This document shows, piece by piece, positions 41,889-52,295 of a DNA stretch of 64,000 bases (position 1 is the first letter of the stretch; each line of letters opens with the position of its first letter). The stretch is from Mycobacterium dioxanotrophicus. Its GTDB lineage: Bacteria > Actinomycetota > Actinomycetes > Mycobacteriales > Mycobacteriaceae. Position numbers and translations under genes: made by a program. Under the pieces are notes generated by a model, which searched no databases, had not been told where the DNA came from, and was given only the letters and a program-made list of their open reading frames with translations. The stretch covers positions 3,906,001 through 3,970,000 of the forward strand of contig NZ_CP020809.1 of assembly GCF_002157835.1 (NCBI RefSeq), read 5' to 3'.

Positions 41889-42239
41889 ATGAAATACGTA
41901 CTGATGTTCGTCGAAACCGAGCAGTTCACCCGCGATATGGCGGCGCTGAGCGACGCCGAGCGCCAACGTGCCTACGAGCGGGTCAACGAATGGTTCGCCG
42001 GCAACGCCGACAAGTTGCGCGGGGGCAGCAAGCTCAAGGCCGCCGAGACCGCGACGACGGTGCGCCTCGACCGCGGTGAGCCGGTCGTCATCGACGGCCC
42101 GTTCGTCGAGGGCAAAGAGGTCGTGAGCGGTTACGTCGAGATCGAGGTCGCAGATCTGGACGAGGCGCTGCAAGCCGCCAAGACGTGGCCGGGCTGTCCG
42201 GTGGTGGAGGTCCGCCCCATCGATTTCGAGCCGATGTGA
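41889..42239 (+). CDS. YCII/DGPF-domain protein, partner of ECF42 sigma factor
   Basis: Protein of 116 residues with the YCII-related fold: [13 protein letters not shown] at the N-terminus and the DGPF signature in [21 protein letters not shown]. Proteins with DGPF motifs are usually encoded beside ECF42 sigma factors, as here. They may be enzymes of unknown activity, and they do not act as classical anti-sigma factors. GGAGAAGGG precedes the ATG; the stop overlaps the sigma gene as GTGA. Confidence 0.88.
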   Translation: MKYVLMFVETEQFTRDMAALSDAERQRAYERVNEWFAGNADKLRGGSKLKAAETATTVRLDRGEPVVIDGPFVEGKEVVSGYVEIEVADLDEALQAAKTWPGCPVVEVRPIDFEPM

Positions 42240-43450
42240 GCGACGCGGTCAGTGACCAGTTGGCCCACGTGGTGCGCGAGCACGCAGGCCGGCTGGCCGC
42301 GTCGCTGATCCACGTCACCGGCGATTTCGCCACCGCCGAAGATCTGGTTCAGGACGCCGTGCTGGCCGCGCTGCGGCACTGGCCCGCCGAAGGGATCCCA
42401 TCGCGGCCGGACGCCTGGCTGTTCATCGTTGCCCGCCGCCGCGCCCTCGACATGCTGCGGCGCGAACAGACCTACCTGACCAAACTCGCGCAACTGCAGT
42501 GGCCCGTGCAGCCCGAGCCCGACGAGCGGCTGCAGCTGATCTTCACGTGCTGCCACCCGGCGCTGCCGCGGCAGGCGCAGATCGCGCTGACGCTGCGGGT
42601 GGTGTGCGGGCTGACGACGGCGCAGACAGCCCGGGCGTTTCTGGTGCACGAGGCGACGATGGCGCAGCGGATCACCCGCGCCAAGCAGAAGATCACGCAG
42701 GCCGCGATCCCCTACCGGGTTCCTGCCGACGACGAGCTGGGCCCGCGGCTGTCCGAGGTGCTCGCCGTGATCTACCTGCTGTTCAACGAGGGCTACCTGT
42801 CGACGGCCGAGCGGGCACAGGCCCATGATCTGGTCGACGACGCCGAGTGGTTGGCGTCGCTGCTGGACCAGTTGATGCCGACCGAGCCGGAGGTCGCCGG
42901 CCTGCTCGCGTTGATCCGCCTGCATCGCGCGCGGGCCGCGGCTCGCTTCGACGCAGATGGCAACCTTGTCCAGCTGCAATATCAGGACCGGTCGCTCTGG
43001 GACTCGGAGGCCATCGAGCAGGCCGTCCGGGTGTTGACCCGCGCGGCCGGGCAGCGACGCCCCGGCCCGTACCAGCTGCAGGCCGCCATCGTCGCCTGCC
43101 ATGCCGAGGCCGGACGCTGGGAGGACACCGACTGGGAGCAGATCGTCCTGCTGTACGACATGCTGCTGCATCTCGAATCGTCTCCGGTCACCCGGCTGCA
43201 CCGCACGATCGCGCTGCGGTACCGCTCGGGGCCCGAAGCGGCGATGGTCGAATTGGACCTGCTGGCAAGCGATCTCGATCACTATCACCTCTATCACGCC
43301 ACGCGCGCCGATCTGCTGCGCGATCTCGGCGACACCGACGCCGCCTGCAGCGCCGATCGCCGCGCGCTGGAACTCACCGACAATCCCGCCGAACAGGCAG
43401 TACTGCAAGCGCGCATCGCCTGTGCCCAGCGAAAGGAATCTGCACGATGA
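42236..43450 (+). CDS. ECF42-group RNA polymerase sigma factor
   Basis: Alternative sigma factor of 404 residues, about double a simple ECF factor. Region 2 reads [21 protein letters not shown] and [20 protein letters not shown]. Region 4 reads [34 protein letters not shown]. The C-terminal 200 residues ([24 protein letters not shown] to the end) form the helical TPR-like extension of ECF42, thought to replace an anti-sigma factor. GTG 42236 overlaps the YCII stop. ECF42 factors act with DGPF proteins; targets other than their own operon are unclear. Confidence 0.9.
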   Translation: MSDAVSDQLAHVVREHAGRLAASLIHVTGDFATAEDLVQDAVLAALRHWPAEGIPSRPDAWLFIVARRRALDMLRREQTYLTKLAQLQWPVQPEPDERLQLIFTCCHPALPRQAQIALTLRVVCGLTTAQTARAFLVHEATMAQRITRAKQKITQAAIPYRVPADDELGPRLSEVLAVIYLLFNEGYLSTAERAQAHDLVDDAEWLASLLDQLMPTEPEVAGLLALIRLHRARAAARFDADGNLVQLQYQDRSLWDSEAIEQAVRVLTRAAGQRRPGPYQLQAAIVACHAEAGRWEDTDWEQIVLLYDMLLHLESSPVTRLHRTIALRYRSGPEAAMVELDLLASDLDHYHLYHATRADLLRDLGDTDAACSADRRALELTDNPAEQAVLQARIACAQRKESAR

Positions 43451-43761
43451 CCGACATCACCCGGCTACGTGGCGAGCTGATCGCCCGCATCCTCGGCAGC
43501 ACGGGCACTGCACCAAAAGTTCTGCGGCAGAACGCATTCGACAACAGCGGCCTCGACGAGCCGGCACGGACCCTGGTCGACAAGATCGCTCGCCGCTCGG
43601 ACGGGGTCACTGACGACGACATCGCTGCAGCCCGGTCGACGGGCCTGAGCGAGGACCAGATCTTCGAGATCGTCGTGTGCGCCGCGGTCGGCCAAGCCGA
43701 CCGACAGTACACCGGCGCGCTTGACGCGCTGGCCCGGGTGACCGGAGCTGATCGGCGATGA
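43447..43761 (+). CDS. Small AhpD/CMD-like helical protein lacking cysteines of the active site
   Basis: Protein of 104 residues starting [11 protein letters not shown]. Its C-terminal half (DIAAARSTGLSEDQIFEIVVCAAVG, then QADRQYTGALDAL) resembles the C-terminal repeat of carboxymuconolactone-decarboxylase/AhpD proteins, but the CxxCH motif is absent; its one Cys is in VVCAAV. It starts by ATGA overlap with the sigma gene and ends by overlap with the next, larger AhpD-like gene. It may form a complex with that protein. Confidence 0.65.
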   Translation: MTDITRLRGELIARILGSTGTAPKVLRQNAFDNSGLDEPARTLVDKIARRSDGVTDDDIAAARSTGLSEDQIFEIVVCAAVGQADRQYTGALDALARVTGADRR

Positions 43762-44333
43762 GGCTCGACATCTTGGACAGCGGGCATGGATTGGGAACCA
43801 AGGCCCTGCTGGGCATGATCCGCGTCGTCTCACGCCAACCGGTGGTCGACGCCGTCAAGTTGGCGTTGTACCGCAAGGACTTCTACGGTGCAGGCGCTCT
43901 CACCCACGAGGCCATGCGCGGACCATCGGAGTGGTCGGTCGGCGAGCGTGAACTCATGGCGGCCTACATCGCCCACGCCGATGCGTCGCCGTTCTGCGTC
44001 GCCGCGCACACCGCCACGTCGGGCCAGTGGTACGGCGATCCGGACAAGGTCACCGCCGTCCTCGCCGATCTCGACACCGCACCGATCGATGAGCCACTGC
44101 GTGCGACGCTTCGCCTGCTGGGCAAGCTGTCCCAGGCGGATGCCGTCGACGAGGACGCCATCCGCGACGTGCTGTCAGCGGGTGTCTCTCCCGCTCAGAT
44201 CAAAGACGCCCTCGCCGTGGGCTTCGCGTTCAACATCACCGCGCGGCTGGCCAATGCATTCGATTTCGACCTGGCCACACCCGCTGCGATGGAGGCCGGC
44301 GCCAAGCACCTGCTCAAGCGCGGCTATCGCTGA
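43758..44333 (+). CDS. CMD/AhpD-family (peroxidase-related) protein
   Basis: Helical protein of 191 residues. The AhpD-type active segment is ERELMAAYIAHADASPFCVAAHT. The usual CxxC is reduced to one Cys in SPFCVAAH, and the following His is kept. The C-terminal repeat reads VSPAQIKDALAVGFAFNITARLANAF. Redox or decarboxylase activity would have to use a single Cys. It is the last gene of the four-gene ECF42 operon and ends before a strong hairpin terminator. Confidence 0.8.
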   Translation: MRLDILDSGHGLGTKALLGMIRVVSRQPVVDAVKLALYRKDFYGAGALTHEAMRGPSEWSVGERELMAAYIAHADASPFCVAAHTATSGQWYGDPDKVTAVLADLDTAPIDEPLRATLRLLGKLSQADAVDEDAIRDVLSAGVSPAQIKDALAVGFAFNITARLANAFDFDLATPAAMEAGAKHLLKRGYR

Positions 44334-44349
44334 CCCTCGGCCCGCCGGG

Positions 44350-44414
44350 CCGGCGAATGTGAAGTTGTTTGCGAGATTTCGACGAATCTTCGCAAACAAC
44401 TTCACATTCGCCGG
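44350..44414. terminator. Bidirectional hairpin with perfect 24-base arms
   Basis: Arms 44350-44373 and 44391-44414 are exact complements, extended by AGATT/AATCT around a 6-base loop with one bulged T. It lies between the ECF42 operon end and the converging prepilin-peptidase stop. The long perfect stem without a T-run suits a mycobacterial terminator. Confidence 0.75.
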
Positions 44415-44415
44415 G

Positions 44416-44841
44416 CTACAGCACCACCAACCCGATGGCCGCGGCACTGGCCACACACATCGACGGGCCGTGCGGCACAGTCGGTATGCCGCGCATCGCG
44501 GCGCCGGCAGCCAGCACCGCGGTGAGCAGCGGTGCACCCAACGCCGCCAGCACCCACACGTCGGGCCCGAAGATTCCGGTCAGGGCACCGACACCGACGG
44601 CGAGTTTGACGTCACCGCCACCGAGCGCGGTCGGGGCGCCCAGGTACACCAGCAGGTAGACCCCGGCCAACGCGCCGGCACCCATGAGCGCCTCGACGCC
44701 ATGACCGAAAAGCGTTGCAGCAAGGACGATTACCACACCGCCGGGCAGGGTCAACCAGTTCGGAAGCCGACGCTGCCTGACGTCGTACCCACACAGCGTC
44801 ACCAGCCAGACGACCGTCACCCCGGCAGCCAACACCCCCAC
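44416..44841 (-). CDS. Type IV prepilin peptidase-like protein (A24 family, TadV/CpaA-like)
   Basis: Membrane aspartyl protease of 141 residues. The two catalytic Asp are in LCGYDVRQRRLPNWLTLPGG and GGGDVKLAVGVGAL. It has no N-terminal methylase domain, so it is the minimal CpaA/TadV form. It matches M. tuberculosis Rv2551c in position beside aroE. Its pilin substrates are not in this window. GTG 44841 lies 6 bases after TAGGCT (44853-44848), so it has its own leaderless promoter. Confidence 0.87.
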   Translation of the reverse strand: MGVLAAGVTVVWLVTLCGYDVRQRRLPNWLTLPGGVVIVLAATLFGHGVEALMGAGALAGVYLLVYLGAPTALGGGDVKLAVGVGALTGIFGPDVWVLAALGAPLLTAVLAAGAAMRGIPTVPHGPSMCVASAAAIGLVVL

Positions 44842-44885
44842 CGATGGAGCCTAATCCGCGCCGCGGGGTCGGGAGGACGGCTGTT

Positions 44886-45716
44886 TCAACTGAACAGGGC
44901 GGCCCGCATGACGTCCTTGGGTGCGGTCAGCCCGGTGAACAGCTCCACCTGGGTGACAGCCTGGTTCAGCAACATGTGCAGCCCGCTGACCACCTCGCCG
45001 CCTGCGGCCTGTACCGCCGCGGCCAGCGGGGTGGGCCATGGGTCGTAGATGGCGTCGAGCAGCCGCGGCACCCCGGCGAGCACCGAGGCGTACGGCGCGG
45101 CAGCATCGGCCGGGATGGTGCTGACTGCGACGGCGGAGCCGGCGACCACATCGGCCAGGTCCGCACCATCGAGATCGCACCAGGCGCTCTCGACGCCGCG
45201 TCCCGCCGCGAGATCGACCAGCGGCGCGGCCTTGTCGGCATTGCGGGCGACCACCGTGATCCGCTTGGCCCCGAGCTCGGCCAGCCCGAGCACCGCGGCC
45301 GGGGCGGTGCCGCCGGAGCCCACGACGATCGCCGCCCCGTCGACCGCACCGAGCGCGCCCGTCACACCGTCGATGTCGGTGTTGTCCGCCCGCCAGCCGC
45401 GGGGAACACGAACCAGCGTGTTCGCCGAACCGACGAGCTGGGCCCGCTCGGTGTGGTCGTCGGCGAATCGGAGGGCGGCGAACTTGCCGGGCATGGTGAC
45501 CGAGAGGCCGACCCATTCGGGTCCGAGCCCGGACACCAGTGCCGGCAGCTGCTCGGCCGTGCACTCGATGCGTTCGTAGGTCCAGGCGGGCAGGCCCAAT
45601 GCCCGGTAGGCGGCCAGGTGCAGCTGCGGAGACCGCGAGTGGGCGATGGGTGAACCGAGGACCGCGGCTTTGCGCGCCGTGTCAGGTACGGCGGCCGGAC
45701 GCCGCCTATCGGGCAC
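44886..45716 (-). CDS. aroE: Shikimate dehydrogenase
   Basis: NADPH-dependent reduction of 3-dehydroshikimate; about 276 residues. Substrate motifs are VLGSPIAHSRSPQLH, VTMPGKFAAL (catalytic Lys) and RADNTDIDGV. The cofactor loop is VVGSGGTAPAAVLGL, and GLHMLLNQAVTQVELFTG closes the protein. GTG 45716 is taken as start; GTG 45728 is equally possible, since both overlap the mltG stop. The mltG-aroE order matches Rv2553c-Rv2552c. Confidence 0.93.
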   Translation of the reverse strand: MPDRRRPAAVPDTARKAAVLGSPIAHSRSPQLHLAAYRALGLPAWTYERIECTAEQLPALVSGLGPEWVGLSVTMPGKFAALRFADDHTERAQLVGSANTLVRVPRGWRADNTDIDGVTGALGAVDGAAIVVGSGGTAPAAVLGLAELGAKRITVVARNADKAAPLVDLAAGRGVESAWCDLDGADLADVVAGSAVAVSTIPADAAAPYASVLAGVPRLLDAIYDPWPTPLAAAVQAAGGEVVSGLHMLLNQAVTQVELFTGLTAPKDVMRAALFS

Positions 45717-46953
45717 TGTCAAGAACACCGTTGTGTCGTGCCAGTTCGATGTTGGCCAGGTGCTGGTTGTAGTCCCGGGTGAACAGTGTGGTGCCTTGCA
45801 TGTCGATGGTCACGAAGTACAGCCAGTCCCCCGGCGCGGGGTGCTCGGCGGCGTCCAGCGCCTCGGCGCCCGGTGAGCAGATCGGGGTCTGCGGAAGCCC
45901 TTCGCGGACATAGGAGTTCCACGGCGTGGGCTTGGCGCGGTCAGCGTCGGTGGTCGCCACCTCTTGGCGGTCCAGCGAGTAGTTGACCGTGGAGTCGAAT
46001 TCCAGTTTGCGGTGCTCGGCGAGCCGGTTGTAGATCACCCGGGCGACCTTGGAGAAATCCTGCGGCTTGGCTTCCCGCTGCACCAGCGATCCGACGGTGA
46101 GGATCTGGTAGGGCGACATGTTCATGGCTGCGGCGGTGTCCAGCAGCCCGCCTTGGGTGTACACCGTGGCGCTGGACGTGATCAATGTCGACAGGATGGA
46201 CTGCGCGGGCGCTGCCGGATCGATGTTCCAGGTGCCCGGCGCGATGAGACCTTCGATCCGGCGATGGTCGGCGCCCATCGCCCCCACGGGCCCCGCCGCC
46301 CACTGCGGAATCGCCAGCGCGGCCACGGGTGCCGTTCCGGCGGCGGCGCGCAGGTCGTCGACGGACACGCAGCGCTTTGCGCCGTCGAGGTTCACGCACG
46401 ATGCCTTCGAGATCAGGCTGAAGATGCCGTCTGTGACGGCGTTGGTCTTGACGTCGGCGATGTCGTCGAGCTGACGTCCCTCCGGAATGGTGAGTTTGCC
46501 CACCCGGTTGCTCGGATCGACCAGCCGCGCAACGGCGTTGGACGCGGGAATCTCGGTGCGCACCTTGTAGTAGCCCGGCTGGATCTCCGACATGGCGGAG
46601 TTGCGCTGGGCGGCGTCGACGAACGCCTTGACCGTGGCCACCGCCTTGTGGTCGTGCAGCGTCTTGGCGATCGCGGTGGTGGAGTCGCCGTCGTGGACCT
46701 GGATGACCAGGTCGGACACGCCGTCGCCGGCGTAGTCATTGCTGTTGCCCCCGGAGAAGCTGTGCCACAGCTTCGAGCCCAGGAACACCGCGGCGATCGC
46801 CACAACGATGAGCAGCGCCAGCGATGCGGCGCGGGCGATGCGACGACGACGGTTGTTGCGGGCCTGACGCAGCCGCTCGGCGCGGCTCATACCCCGTCGC
46901 GGTGGTCCCACCGCGACGGGCTGCGCCCGATCGGGACCCCACTTGTCAGACAT
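45706..46953 (-). CDS. mltG: MltG-type endolytic murein transglycosylase (YceG)
   Basis: Cell-wall enzyme of 415 residues that cuts nascent glycan strands. A basic cytoplasmic N-terminus ([20 protein letters not shown]) and one membrane helix ([21 protein letters not shown]) precede a LysM-like subdomain ([19 protein letters not shown]). The catalytic domain has the Glu in [13 protein letters not shown]. It also has [33 protein letters not shown] and [24 protein letters not shown] 46953 overlaps the ruvX stop. Confidence 0.95.
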   Translation of the reverse strand: MSDKWGPDRAQPVAVGPPRRGMSRAERLRQARNNRRRRIARAASLALLIVVAIAAVFLGSKLWHSFSGGNSNDYAGDGVSDLVIQVHDGDSTTAIAKTLHDHKAVATVKAFVDAAQRNSAMSEIQPGYYKVRTEIPASNAVARLVDPSNRVGKLTIPEGRQLDDIADVKTNAVTDGIFSLISKASCVNLDGAKRCVSVDDLRAAAGTAPVAALAIPQWAAGPVGAMGADHRRIEGLIAPGTWNIDPAAPAQSILSTLITSSATVYTQGGLLDTAAAMNMSPYQILTVGSLVQREAKPQDFSKVARVIYNRLAEHRKLEFDSTVNYSLDRQEVATTDADRAKPTPWNSYVREGLPQTPICSPGAEALDAAEHPAPGDWLYFVTIDMQGTTLFTRDYNQHLANIELARHNGVLDSAR

Positions 46954-47476
46954 CCATGCCCTCTCCGCGGCCGTCGTCGCGCGCGGCCAGGACCGCCCGC
47001 CGCTGATCCAGCCAGCTCTGCAGAATGCCCACTGCAGCCACTTGGTCGATCACCGCTTTCTGTCCCTTCGCGCGGACCCCCGCGTCGCGCAGCGATCGTT
47101 GTGCGGAGACGGTGGTGAGGCGCTCGTCGGCCAACCGCACCGGCGTCGGCGTGATGCGCCGCGCCAGCTGGTCGGCGAGGTCGATGGCGTCGAGCGCCGA
47201 CGTGCCCGCCCGATCAGCCAGGGTGCGCGGCAGTCCGACGATCACCTCGACGGCCTCGTACTCGCCGACAATGCCCACCAGCCGGCGCAAATGCTTCCCG
47301 CCGGCCTTGTCACGCCGATCCCGCAACACCGTCTCCACCGGCGTTGCCAGAATACCGTCCGGGTCGCTTGTGGCCACGCCGATGCGAACGGTGCCCACGT
47401 CGATGCCGATGCGTCGGCCGCGGCCGGGGTCGTCGTCCCCCGGGCGGTCCGGCAGCCTATCCCCGCTGCTCGGCAC
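46946..47476 (-). CDS. ruvX: YqgF/RuvX Holliday-junction resolvase-like pre-16S rRNA nuclease
   Basis: RNase-H-fold protein of 176 residues that matures the 5' end of 16S rRNA. Motifs: [21 protein letters not shown] (first Asp), [32 protein letters not shown] and [14 protein letters not shown] (last Asp). GTG 47476 begins 4 bases after the alaS stop, giving the alaS-ruvX-mltG-aroE run seen in many actinobacteria. Confidence 0.95.
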   Translation of the reverse strand: MPSSGDRLPDRPGDDDPGRGRRIGIDVGTVRIGVATSDPDGILATPVETVLRDRRDKAGGKHLRRLVGIVGEYEAVEVIVGLPRTLADRAGTSALDAIDLADQLARRITPTPVRLADERLTTVSAQRSLRDAGVRAKGQKAVIDQVAAVGILQSWLDQRRAVLAARDDGRGEGMDV

Positions 47477-47480
47477 CGGG

Positions 47481-50171
47481 CTAGCTCCGGCCGATCTCGG
47501 TACGCAATGCGGCCAACGCCGCGTCGATACCCGCCGCCCCCTTACCGGAACCCTGTGCCAGATCGGCCTTGCCGCCGCCGCGACCGTTCACCGGTGCGGC
47601 AAATTGTTTCACCAGTTCGTTGGCCCGCAGCCCGAGATCCTGCGCGGCCGGGTTGGCCGCCACCACGAACGGGACCGTGTCAGCCTCGCCCTCGGCGATC
47701 AACGCGATGACGGCAGGGTCGCTGCCGAGCTTGCCCTTGATGTCGCCGACGAGGGTGCGCAGATCGCCGCCCGACATGCCCGCGGCCATCCGCTGCGCCA
47801 CCACCCGGACCTTGCCGATGAGCTCCGCGCCGGCCGCGGCGTTGGCGGCAGCGGCCCTGGCGTTGGCCAGGCGGGCCTTGTCGAGTTCCTTCTCGGCGGC
47901 CTTGAGCCGCTCGACGAGTGTGGCCACCCGGGCGGGGACCTCTTCGGACGGCACCTTCAGTGATGACGCCAGCCCGGCCATCAGGGCGCGTTCCTTGGCC
48001 AGGTGCCGGAACGATTCCAGGCCGACGTAGGCCTCGACCCGGCGCACGCCGGAACCGACCGAGGATTCGCCGAGAATCGTCACGGGACCGATCTGTGCCG
48101 AGTTGTGCACGTGTGTACCACCGCACAGTTCGAGCGAGAACGGCCCGCCGATCTCGACCACCCGCACCTCGTCGGGGTAGTTCTCGCCGAACAGCGCCAT
48201 GGCGCCCATGGCCTTCGCCTTGTCGAGCTCGGTGTTGAAGGTGTGCACCTCGAAGTCGGCTTCGACGGCCTCGTTGGTGACTTCTTCGATCTGTGAGCGC
48301 TGGTCTTCGGAGAGCGCGCCCTGCCAGTTGAAGTCGAACCGCAGATAGCCGGGCCGGTTCAGCGAGCCGGCCTGGACGGCGTTGGGGCCCAGCACCTGTC
48401 GCAGCGCCGCGTGCACCATGTGGGTGCCGGAGTGGCCCTGGGTGGCGCCATGGCGCCACTTGGGATCGACCGCGGCGGCGACGGTGTCGCCTTCGACAAA
48501 CTCGCCGGATTCGACGTTGACGCGATGCGCCCACAGCGTCTTGGCGATCTTCTGGACATCGGTGACGGCGGCCCGGGCCGTCTCGGAGCTTCCGGTTCCG
48601 GTGATGGCGCCCTCGTCGGCGATCTGCCCGCCGGATTCTGCGTAGAACGGCGTGCGGTCCAGGATCAGCTCGACCCGATCGGCCTCGAGACCCTCATGAC
48701 CGACCACGGGAACCCGCTTGCCGTCCACGAAGATGCCGAGAATCCTTGCCTCGGAAGTCAATTCATCGAATCCGGTGAACTCGGTGGGCCCGGTGTCGAC
48801 CAGCTCGCGGTACGCGGTGAGGTCGGTGTGGGCTTGTTTGCGGGCCGCTGCGTCGGCTTTGGCACGCGCCCGCTGCTCGGCCATCAGGCTGCGGAAGCCT
48901 GCCTCGTCGACCGTCAGGCCCGCTTCCGCGGCCATCTCCAGGGTGAGGTCGATGGGGAAACCGTAGGTGTCGTGCAGGGTGAAGGCGTCGGCGCCCGACA
49001 GCGTGGATTTTCCGGCGGCGCGCGTCGACTTCGCGGCATCGTCGAACAGCCGCGAACCCGAGACCAGGGTGCGGTTGAACGCGGTCTCCTCGGCGACGGC
49101 GATGCGGTTGATGCGTTCGAAGTCGGTGACCAGTTCGGGGTAGGACGGGCCCATCTCGTCGCGCACGGTGGTCATCAGCCGGCCCATGATGGGCTCCTCG
49201 ACACCGAGCAGCTTGGCGGCGCGGATGATGCGACGCAGCAGCCGGCGCAGCACGTAGCCGCGGCCTTCGTTGCCGGGGCTGACCCCGTCTCCGATGATGA
49301 TGGCCGCGGTGCGGCTGTGGTCGGCGATGATGCGGTAGCGCACATCGTCGTCGTGGTTGCCTGCGCCGTAGCCGCGGGGGGCGATCCCGGCGACCAGGTC
49401 GATCACCGGACGCACCAGGTCGGTCTCGTAGACGTTGTCCACGCCCTGCAGCAGGCAGGCGATGCGCTCGACGCCCATCCCCGTGTCGATGTTCTTGCGC
49501 GGCAGCGGGCCGAGGATTTCGAAGTCGTTCTTCGACGTGCCCTCGCCACGCTCGTTCTGCATGAACACGAGGTTCCAGATCTCGATGTAGCGGTCCTCGT
49601 TGGCCTCGGGCCCGCCGTCGATGCCGTATTCGGGGCCACGGTCGTAGTAGATCTCCGAACACGGGCCGCACGGCCCAGGGATGCCCATCGACCAGTAGTT
49701 GTCGGCCATGCCGCGGCGCTGGATGCGCGACAGTGGCAGCCCGGCCACCTCCTGCCACAGGCCGATGGCCTCGTCGTCATCGAGATAGACGGTGGCCCAG
49801 AGCCTTTCCGGGTCGAATCCGTAGCCGCCCTCGGAGACCGGGTTGGTCAGCAGCGTCCAGGCCAGCTCGATGGCGCCCTTCTTGAAGTAGTCGCCGAACG
49901 AGAAGTTGCCGGCCATCTGGAAGAAGGTGTTGTGCCGGGTGGTGATGCCGACCTCGTCGATGTCGGGCGTCCGGATGCACTTCTGCACGCTGGTCGCGCG
50001 GTCGGCGGGCGGCGTGCGGGCCCCGAGGAAGTAGGGCACGAACTGCACCATGCCCGCGTTGACGAACAGCAGGTTGGGGTCGTCGAGGATGACCGATGCG
50101 CTCGGCACCTCGGTATGGCCCGCTTTCACGAAATGATCGAGGAAGCGCTTCCTGATCTCGTGTGTCTGCAC
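47481..50171 (-). CDS. alaS: Alanyl-tRNA synthetase
   Basis: Charges tRNA-Ala; 896 residues, full length. The class II aminoacylation core has [16 protein letters not shown] and [16 protein letters not shown]. The editing domain has [16 protein letters not shown] and [15 protein letters not shown]. The C-Ala/coiled region reads [21 protein letters not shown], and the C-terminal Gly-rich stretch is [20 protein letters not shown] 50171 is preceded by GAGG. Confidence 0.98.
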   Translation of the reverse strand: MQTHEIRKRFLDHFVKAGHTEVPSASVILDDPNLLFVNAGMVQFVPYFLGARTPPADRATSVQKCIRTPDIDEVGITTRHNTFFQMAGNFSFGDYFKKGAIELAWTLLTNPVSEGGYGFDPERLWATVYLDDDEAIGLWQEVAGLPLSRIQRRGMADNYWSMGIPGPCGPCSEIYYDRGPEYGIDGGPEANEDRYIEIWNLVFMQNERGEGTSKNDFEILGPLPRKNIDTGMGVERIACLLQGVDNVYETDLVRPVIDLVAGIAPRGYGAGNHDDDVRYRIIADHSRTAAIIIGDGVSPGNEGRGYVLRRLLRRIIRAAKLLGVEEPIMGRLMTTVRDEMGPSYPELVTDFERINRIAVAEETAFNRTLVSGSRLFDDAAKSTRAAGKSTLSGADAFTLHDTYGFPIDLTLEMAAEAGLTVDEAGFRSLMAEQRARAKADAAARKQAHTDLTAYRELVDTGPTEFTGFDELTSEARILGIFVDGKRVPVVGHEGLEADRVELILDRTPFYAESGGQIADEGAITGTGSSETARAAVTDVQKIAKTLWAHRVNVESGEFVEGDTVAAAVDPKWRHGATQGHSGTHMVHAALRQVLGPNAVQAGSLNRPGYLRFDFNWQGALSEDQRSQIEEVTNEAVEADFEVHTFNTELDKAKAMGAMALFGENYPDEVRVVEIGGPFSLELCGGTHVHNSAQIGPVTILGESSVGSGVRRVEAYVGLESFRHLAKERALMAGLASSLKVPSEEVPARVATLVERLKAAEKELDKARLANARAAAANAAAGAELIGKVRVVAQRMAAGMSGGDLRTLVGDIKGKLGSDPAVIALIAEGEADTVPFVVAANPAAQDLGLRANELVKQFAAPVNGRGGGKADLAQGSGKGAAGIDAALAALRTEIGRS

Positions 50172-50286
50172 GTCGCCTCTGCCCTCGTCTTAGTAGATGG
50201 TCGCTGTGGGTACCGGTCGGTGTTCACCGCGAATAATTCGACCGCCTTACATTACCGGTCAGCGTGGTCGCCCTGAACAGCGCTGG

Positions 50287-50688
50287 TCAGGCCGCGAGAA
50301 AACTCAGGCGTACCGACCGTTGCGGGTTGTCCCGGTTGAGATCGACCAGCACGACGCTTTGCCAGGTCCCCAGAAGCGGCCGTCCGGCCTGGACCGGCAC
50401 CGTGACCGACGGAGATACCAGCGCGGGCAGCACATGGTCGGCACCGTGGCCGAAGGATCCGTGTGCGTGCCGGTAGCGGTCATCGCGCGGCAGGAGCCGC
50501 TCCAGCGTGTCGATCAGGTCGTCGTCGGAGCCGGCGCCGGTCTCGATGATCGCCACCCCGGCGGTGGCGTGCGGCACGAACACGTTGCACAGCCCGTCAC
50601 CGCGTCCGTCGCAGAAGCCCTGTACCGCGTCGGTGAGGTCGACGATGCGGCGCCGGGTGGTGTCGACGTCGATCACATCAGTGTCCAT
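50287..50688 (-). CDS. YjbQ family (UPF0047) protein
   Basis: Protein of 133 residues with the UPF0047 signature: [18 protein letters not shown] (His and Thr), [23 protein letters not shown] and [24 protein letters not shown]. Family members bind metal and have weak thiamine-phosphate synthase activity in vitro. ATG 50688 lies 7 bases after TAGGCT (50701-50696), a leaderless promoter. It matches M. tuberculosis Rv2556c next to alaS. Confidence 0.88.
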   Translation of the reverse strand: MDTDVIDVDTTRRRIVDLTDAVQGFCDGRGDGLCNVFVPHATAGVAIIETGAGSDDDLIDTLERLLPRDDRYRHAHGSFGHGADHVLPALVSPSVTVPVQAGRPLLGTWQSVVLVDLNRDNPQRSVRLSFLAA

Positions 50689-50804
50689 TTGTCCCAGCCT
50701 ACGAGTCGTCCTGCGGGCCATTGCAAGTCGTGATCGCGCGGAGGAAGGTGGTGATGGAACCGGTGGCGCCACCGGGGCGCTGCCCCGACAAGAGGGGGTG
50801 GATC

Positions 50805-51425
50805 GTGTTCGCACGCTCTACCACGATCACGGCGCACAGCGAGGCCATCGATGCGGGCATCGCACACGTTCGCGACGAGGTCATGCCCGCCGTCGATGCG
50901 ATCGACGGGTGTGTCGGCCTGTCGCTGATGGTGGACCGGGAATCCGGGCGCTGCATCGCCACCACGGCCTGGCGTTCCCACGACGCGATGCAGGCCAGCG
51001 CGCCGATCCTGGCACCGATCCGGCATCGGGCCGTCGAGGCTTTCGCAGGCAGCGCGACGATCGACGAGTGGGAGATCGCGGTGGTGCACCGCGAGCAGTA
51101 CGCGGCACCGGGTGCCTGCGTGCGGGCCACCTGGTTGCAGACGCGTCCGGAACTCTTCGACCGGGCCATCGACTACTACCGGTCCGCGGTGCTTCCGGCC
51201 CTGGACGACCTGGCGGGGTTCTGCAGCGCCAGCCTGATGCTCGACCGCACCACCGGGCGGGCGGTGTCGTCGGCGACGTTCCGTAGCCAGGAGGCGATGG
51301 ACCACAACCGTGACCAGGCGCGGTCGCTGCGCACGGCCCGATTGCGGGATCTCGGAGCCGATCAGCTCGATGTCGGCGAGTTCGAGTTGGTACTGGCCCA
51401 TCTGCGGGTCCCGGAACTGGCCTGA
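50805..51425 (+). CDS. Conserved protein of Rv2557/Rv2558 type (duplicated ABM-like fold)
   Basis: Protein of 206 residues made of two similar halves: [21 protein letters not shown], then [21 protein letters not shown], against [19 protein letters not shown], then [21 protein letters not shown]. This is a tandem dimeric alpha/beta-barrel-like fold. M. tuberculosis Rv2557 and Rv2558 are linked to starvation. No enzyme activity is known. GTG 50805 has a GAGGGGG run upstream; the frame opens at 50721, but the extra residues are not conserved in type. Confidence 0.8.
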   Translation: MFARSTTITAHSEAIDAGIAHVRDEVMPAVDAIDGCVGLSLMVDRESGRCIATTAWRSHDAMQASAPILAPIRHRAVEAFAGSATIDEWEIAVVHREQYAAPGACVRATWLQTRPELFDRAIDYYRSAVLPALDDLAGFCSASLMLDRTTGRAVSSATFRSQEAMDHNRDQARSLRTARLRDLGADQLDVGEFELVLAHLRVPELA

Positions 51426-51507
51426 TGCCGCAGCTGAATTGACGCAGCCGTTTGCGTGGTGATCAGCCGGGGTATCTCCCCTCCAGTCCGCAAGCCTTGG
51501 AGGAGAA

Positions 51508-51813
51508 ATGACCATTACCGGCATCGTCAGTGCAATCCTGATCGGCATCGTCGTCGGCTTCATCGGCCGGCTGCTGGTGCCCGGCAGGCAGCCCATCGGG
51601 TTCCTGGTGACGATCCTGGTCGGCATCGTCTCGGCGTTCATCGGCACCGCCATCGCGCGGGCGCTCGGGATTCCGACCGAGACCAACGGTGTCGACTGGC
51701 TCGAACTGCTCGTCCAGGTGATCGTCGCGGCACTCGGCGTGGCCCTCGCTGCGTCGTTGATGGGCCGTCGGCGCGGGTTGTTCGGTGGTCGACGTTCGGG
51801 ATTGATGCGATAG
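51508..51813 (+). CDS. GlsB/YeaQ/YmgE family membrane protein
   Basis: Small membrane protein of 101 residues with three helices: IVSAILIGIVVGFIGRLLVP, GFLVTILVGIVSAFIGTAIA and LLVQVIVAALGVALAASLMG. The Gly-rich N-terminal signature is typical of the transglycosylase-associated/GlsB family, often stress-induced. The C-terminal tail is Arg/Gly-rich (GRRRGLFGGRRSGLMR). GGAGGAG precedes the ATG. Confidence 0.85.
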   Translation: MTITGIVSAILIGIVVGFIGRLLVPGRQPIGFLVTILVGIVSAFIGTAIARALGIPTETNGVDWLELLVQVIVAALGVALAASLMGRRRGLFGGRRSGLMR

Positions 51814-51821
51814 CTCGTCGG

Positions 51822-52295
51822 CTATGGCGTCGGCAGCAGCGCGTCGAGGCGTTCGTAGCTCTCGATCATGCCCGCTTCCATGCCCGAGGACAGCAACGCG
51901 TCCCGAGCTTGGGTGTTCGGGCAGATCGACCGGCCGCGCAACCTGCTGCGGCCGGCGCCAAGGTCGTCGAACCACATGAATTCGATGTTCACCATGTCCG
52001 GTGCGCCCTCGAATTCGAAGGTCTGGATGATGAGTTCGTCCGAGCGCACGGTGTGGAACACGCCGTTGAACCGGTACTGCTCGTCGGCACGGGAGTGCAC
52101 GTAGCGATAGCCGCCTCCGGTCCGGAAGTCCCAGTGCTCGATCGCCATCGCGATGTCGTGCGGACCCAGCCACCGGGTGACCAGATCCGGCTCGGCGTGG
52201 GCACGGAACAGCGCCGCGACGGGCGCGTCGAACTCCCTGGTGAACTCCATGGCGAGGGTGTCGACGGGGACGGTGAGATCCAGCGCCTTGGTCAT
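51822..52295 (-). CDS. SRPBCC (AHSA1/START-like) ligand-binding protein
   Basis: Protein of 157 residues with the helix-grip fold: MEFTREFDAPVAALFRAHAEPDLVTRWLGP (start and Trp typical of AHSA1-type), DFRTGGGYRYVH and a long C-terminal helix (GMEAGMIESYERLDALL). It probably binds a hydrophobic ligand. The ATG at 52295 overlaps the stop of the ArsR regulator, a widespread two-gene arrangement, so the regulator likely controls it. Confidence 0.88.
   Translation of the reverse strand: MTKALDLTVPVDTLAMEFTREFDAPVAALFRAHAEPDLVTRWLGPHDIAMAIEHWDFRTGGGYRYVHSRADEQYRFNGVFHTVRSDELIIQTFEFEGAPDMVNIEFMWFDDLGAGRSRLRGRSICPNTQARDALLSSGMEAGMIESYERLDALLPTP

Noticed and set aside
48411..50276. 621-codon plus-strand frame opposite alaS, and a similar 652-codon frame opposite the flavoprotein (29482-31440)
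   Set aside because: Both mirror conserved genes and show the same shadow composition.
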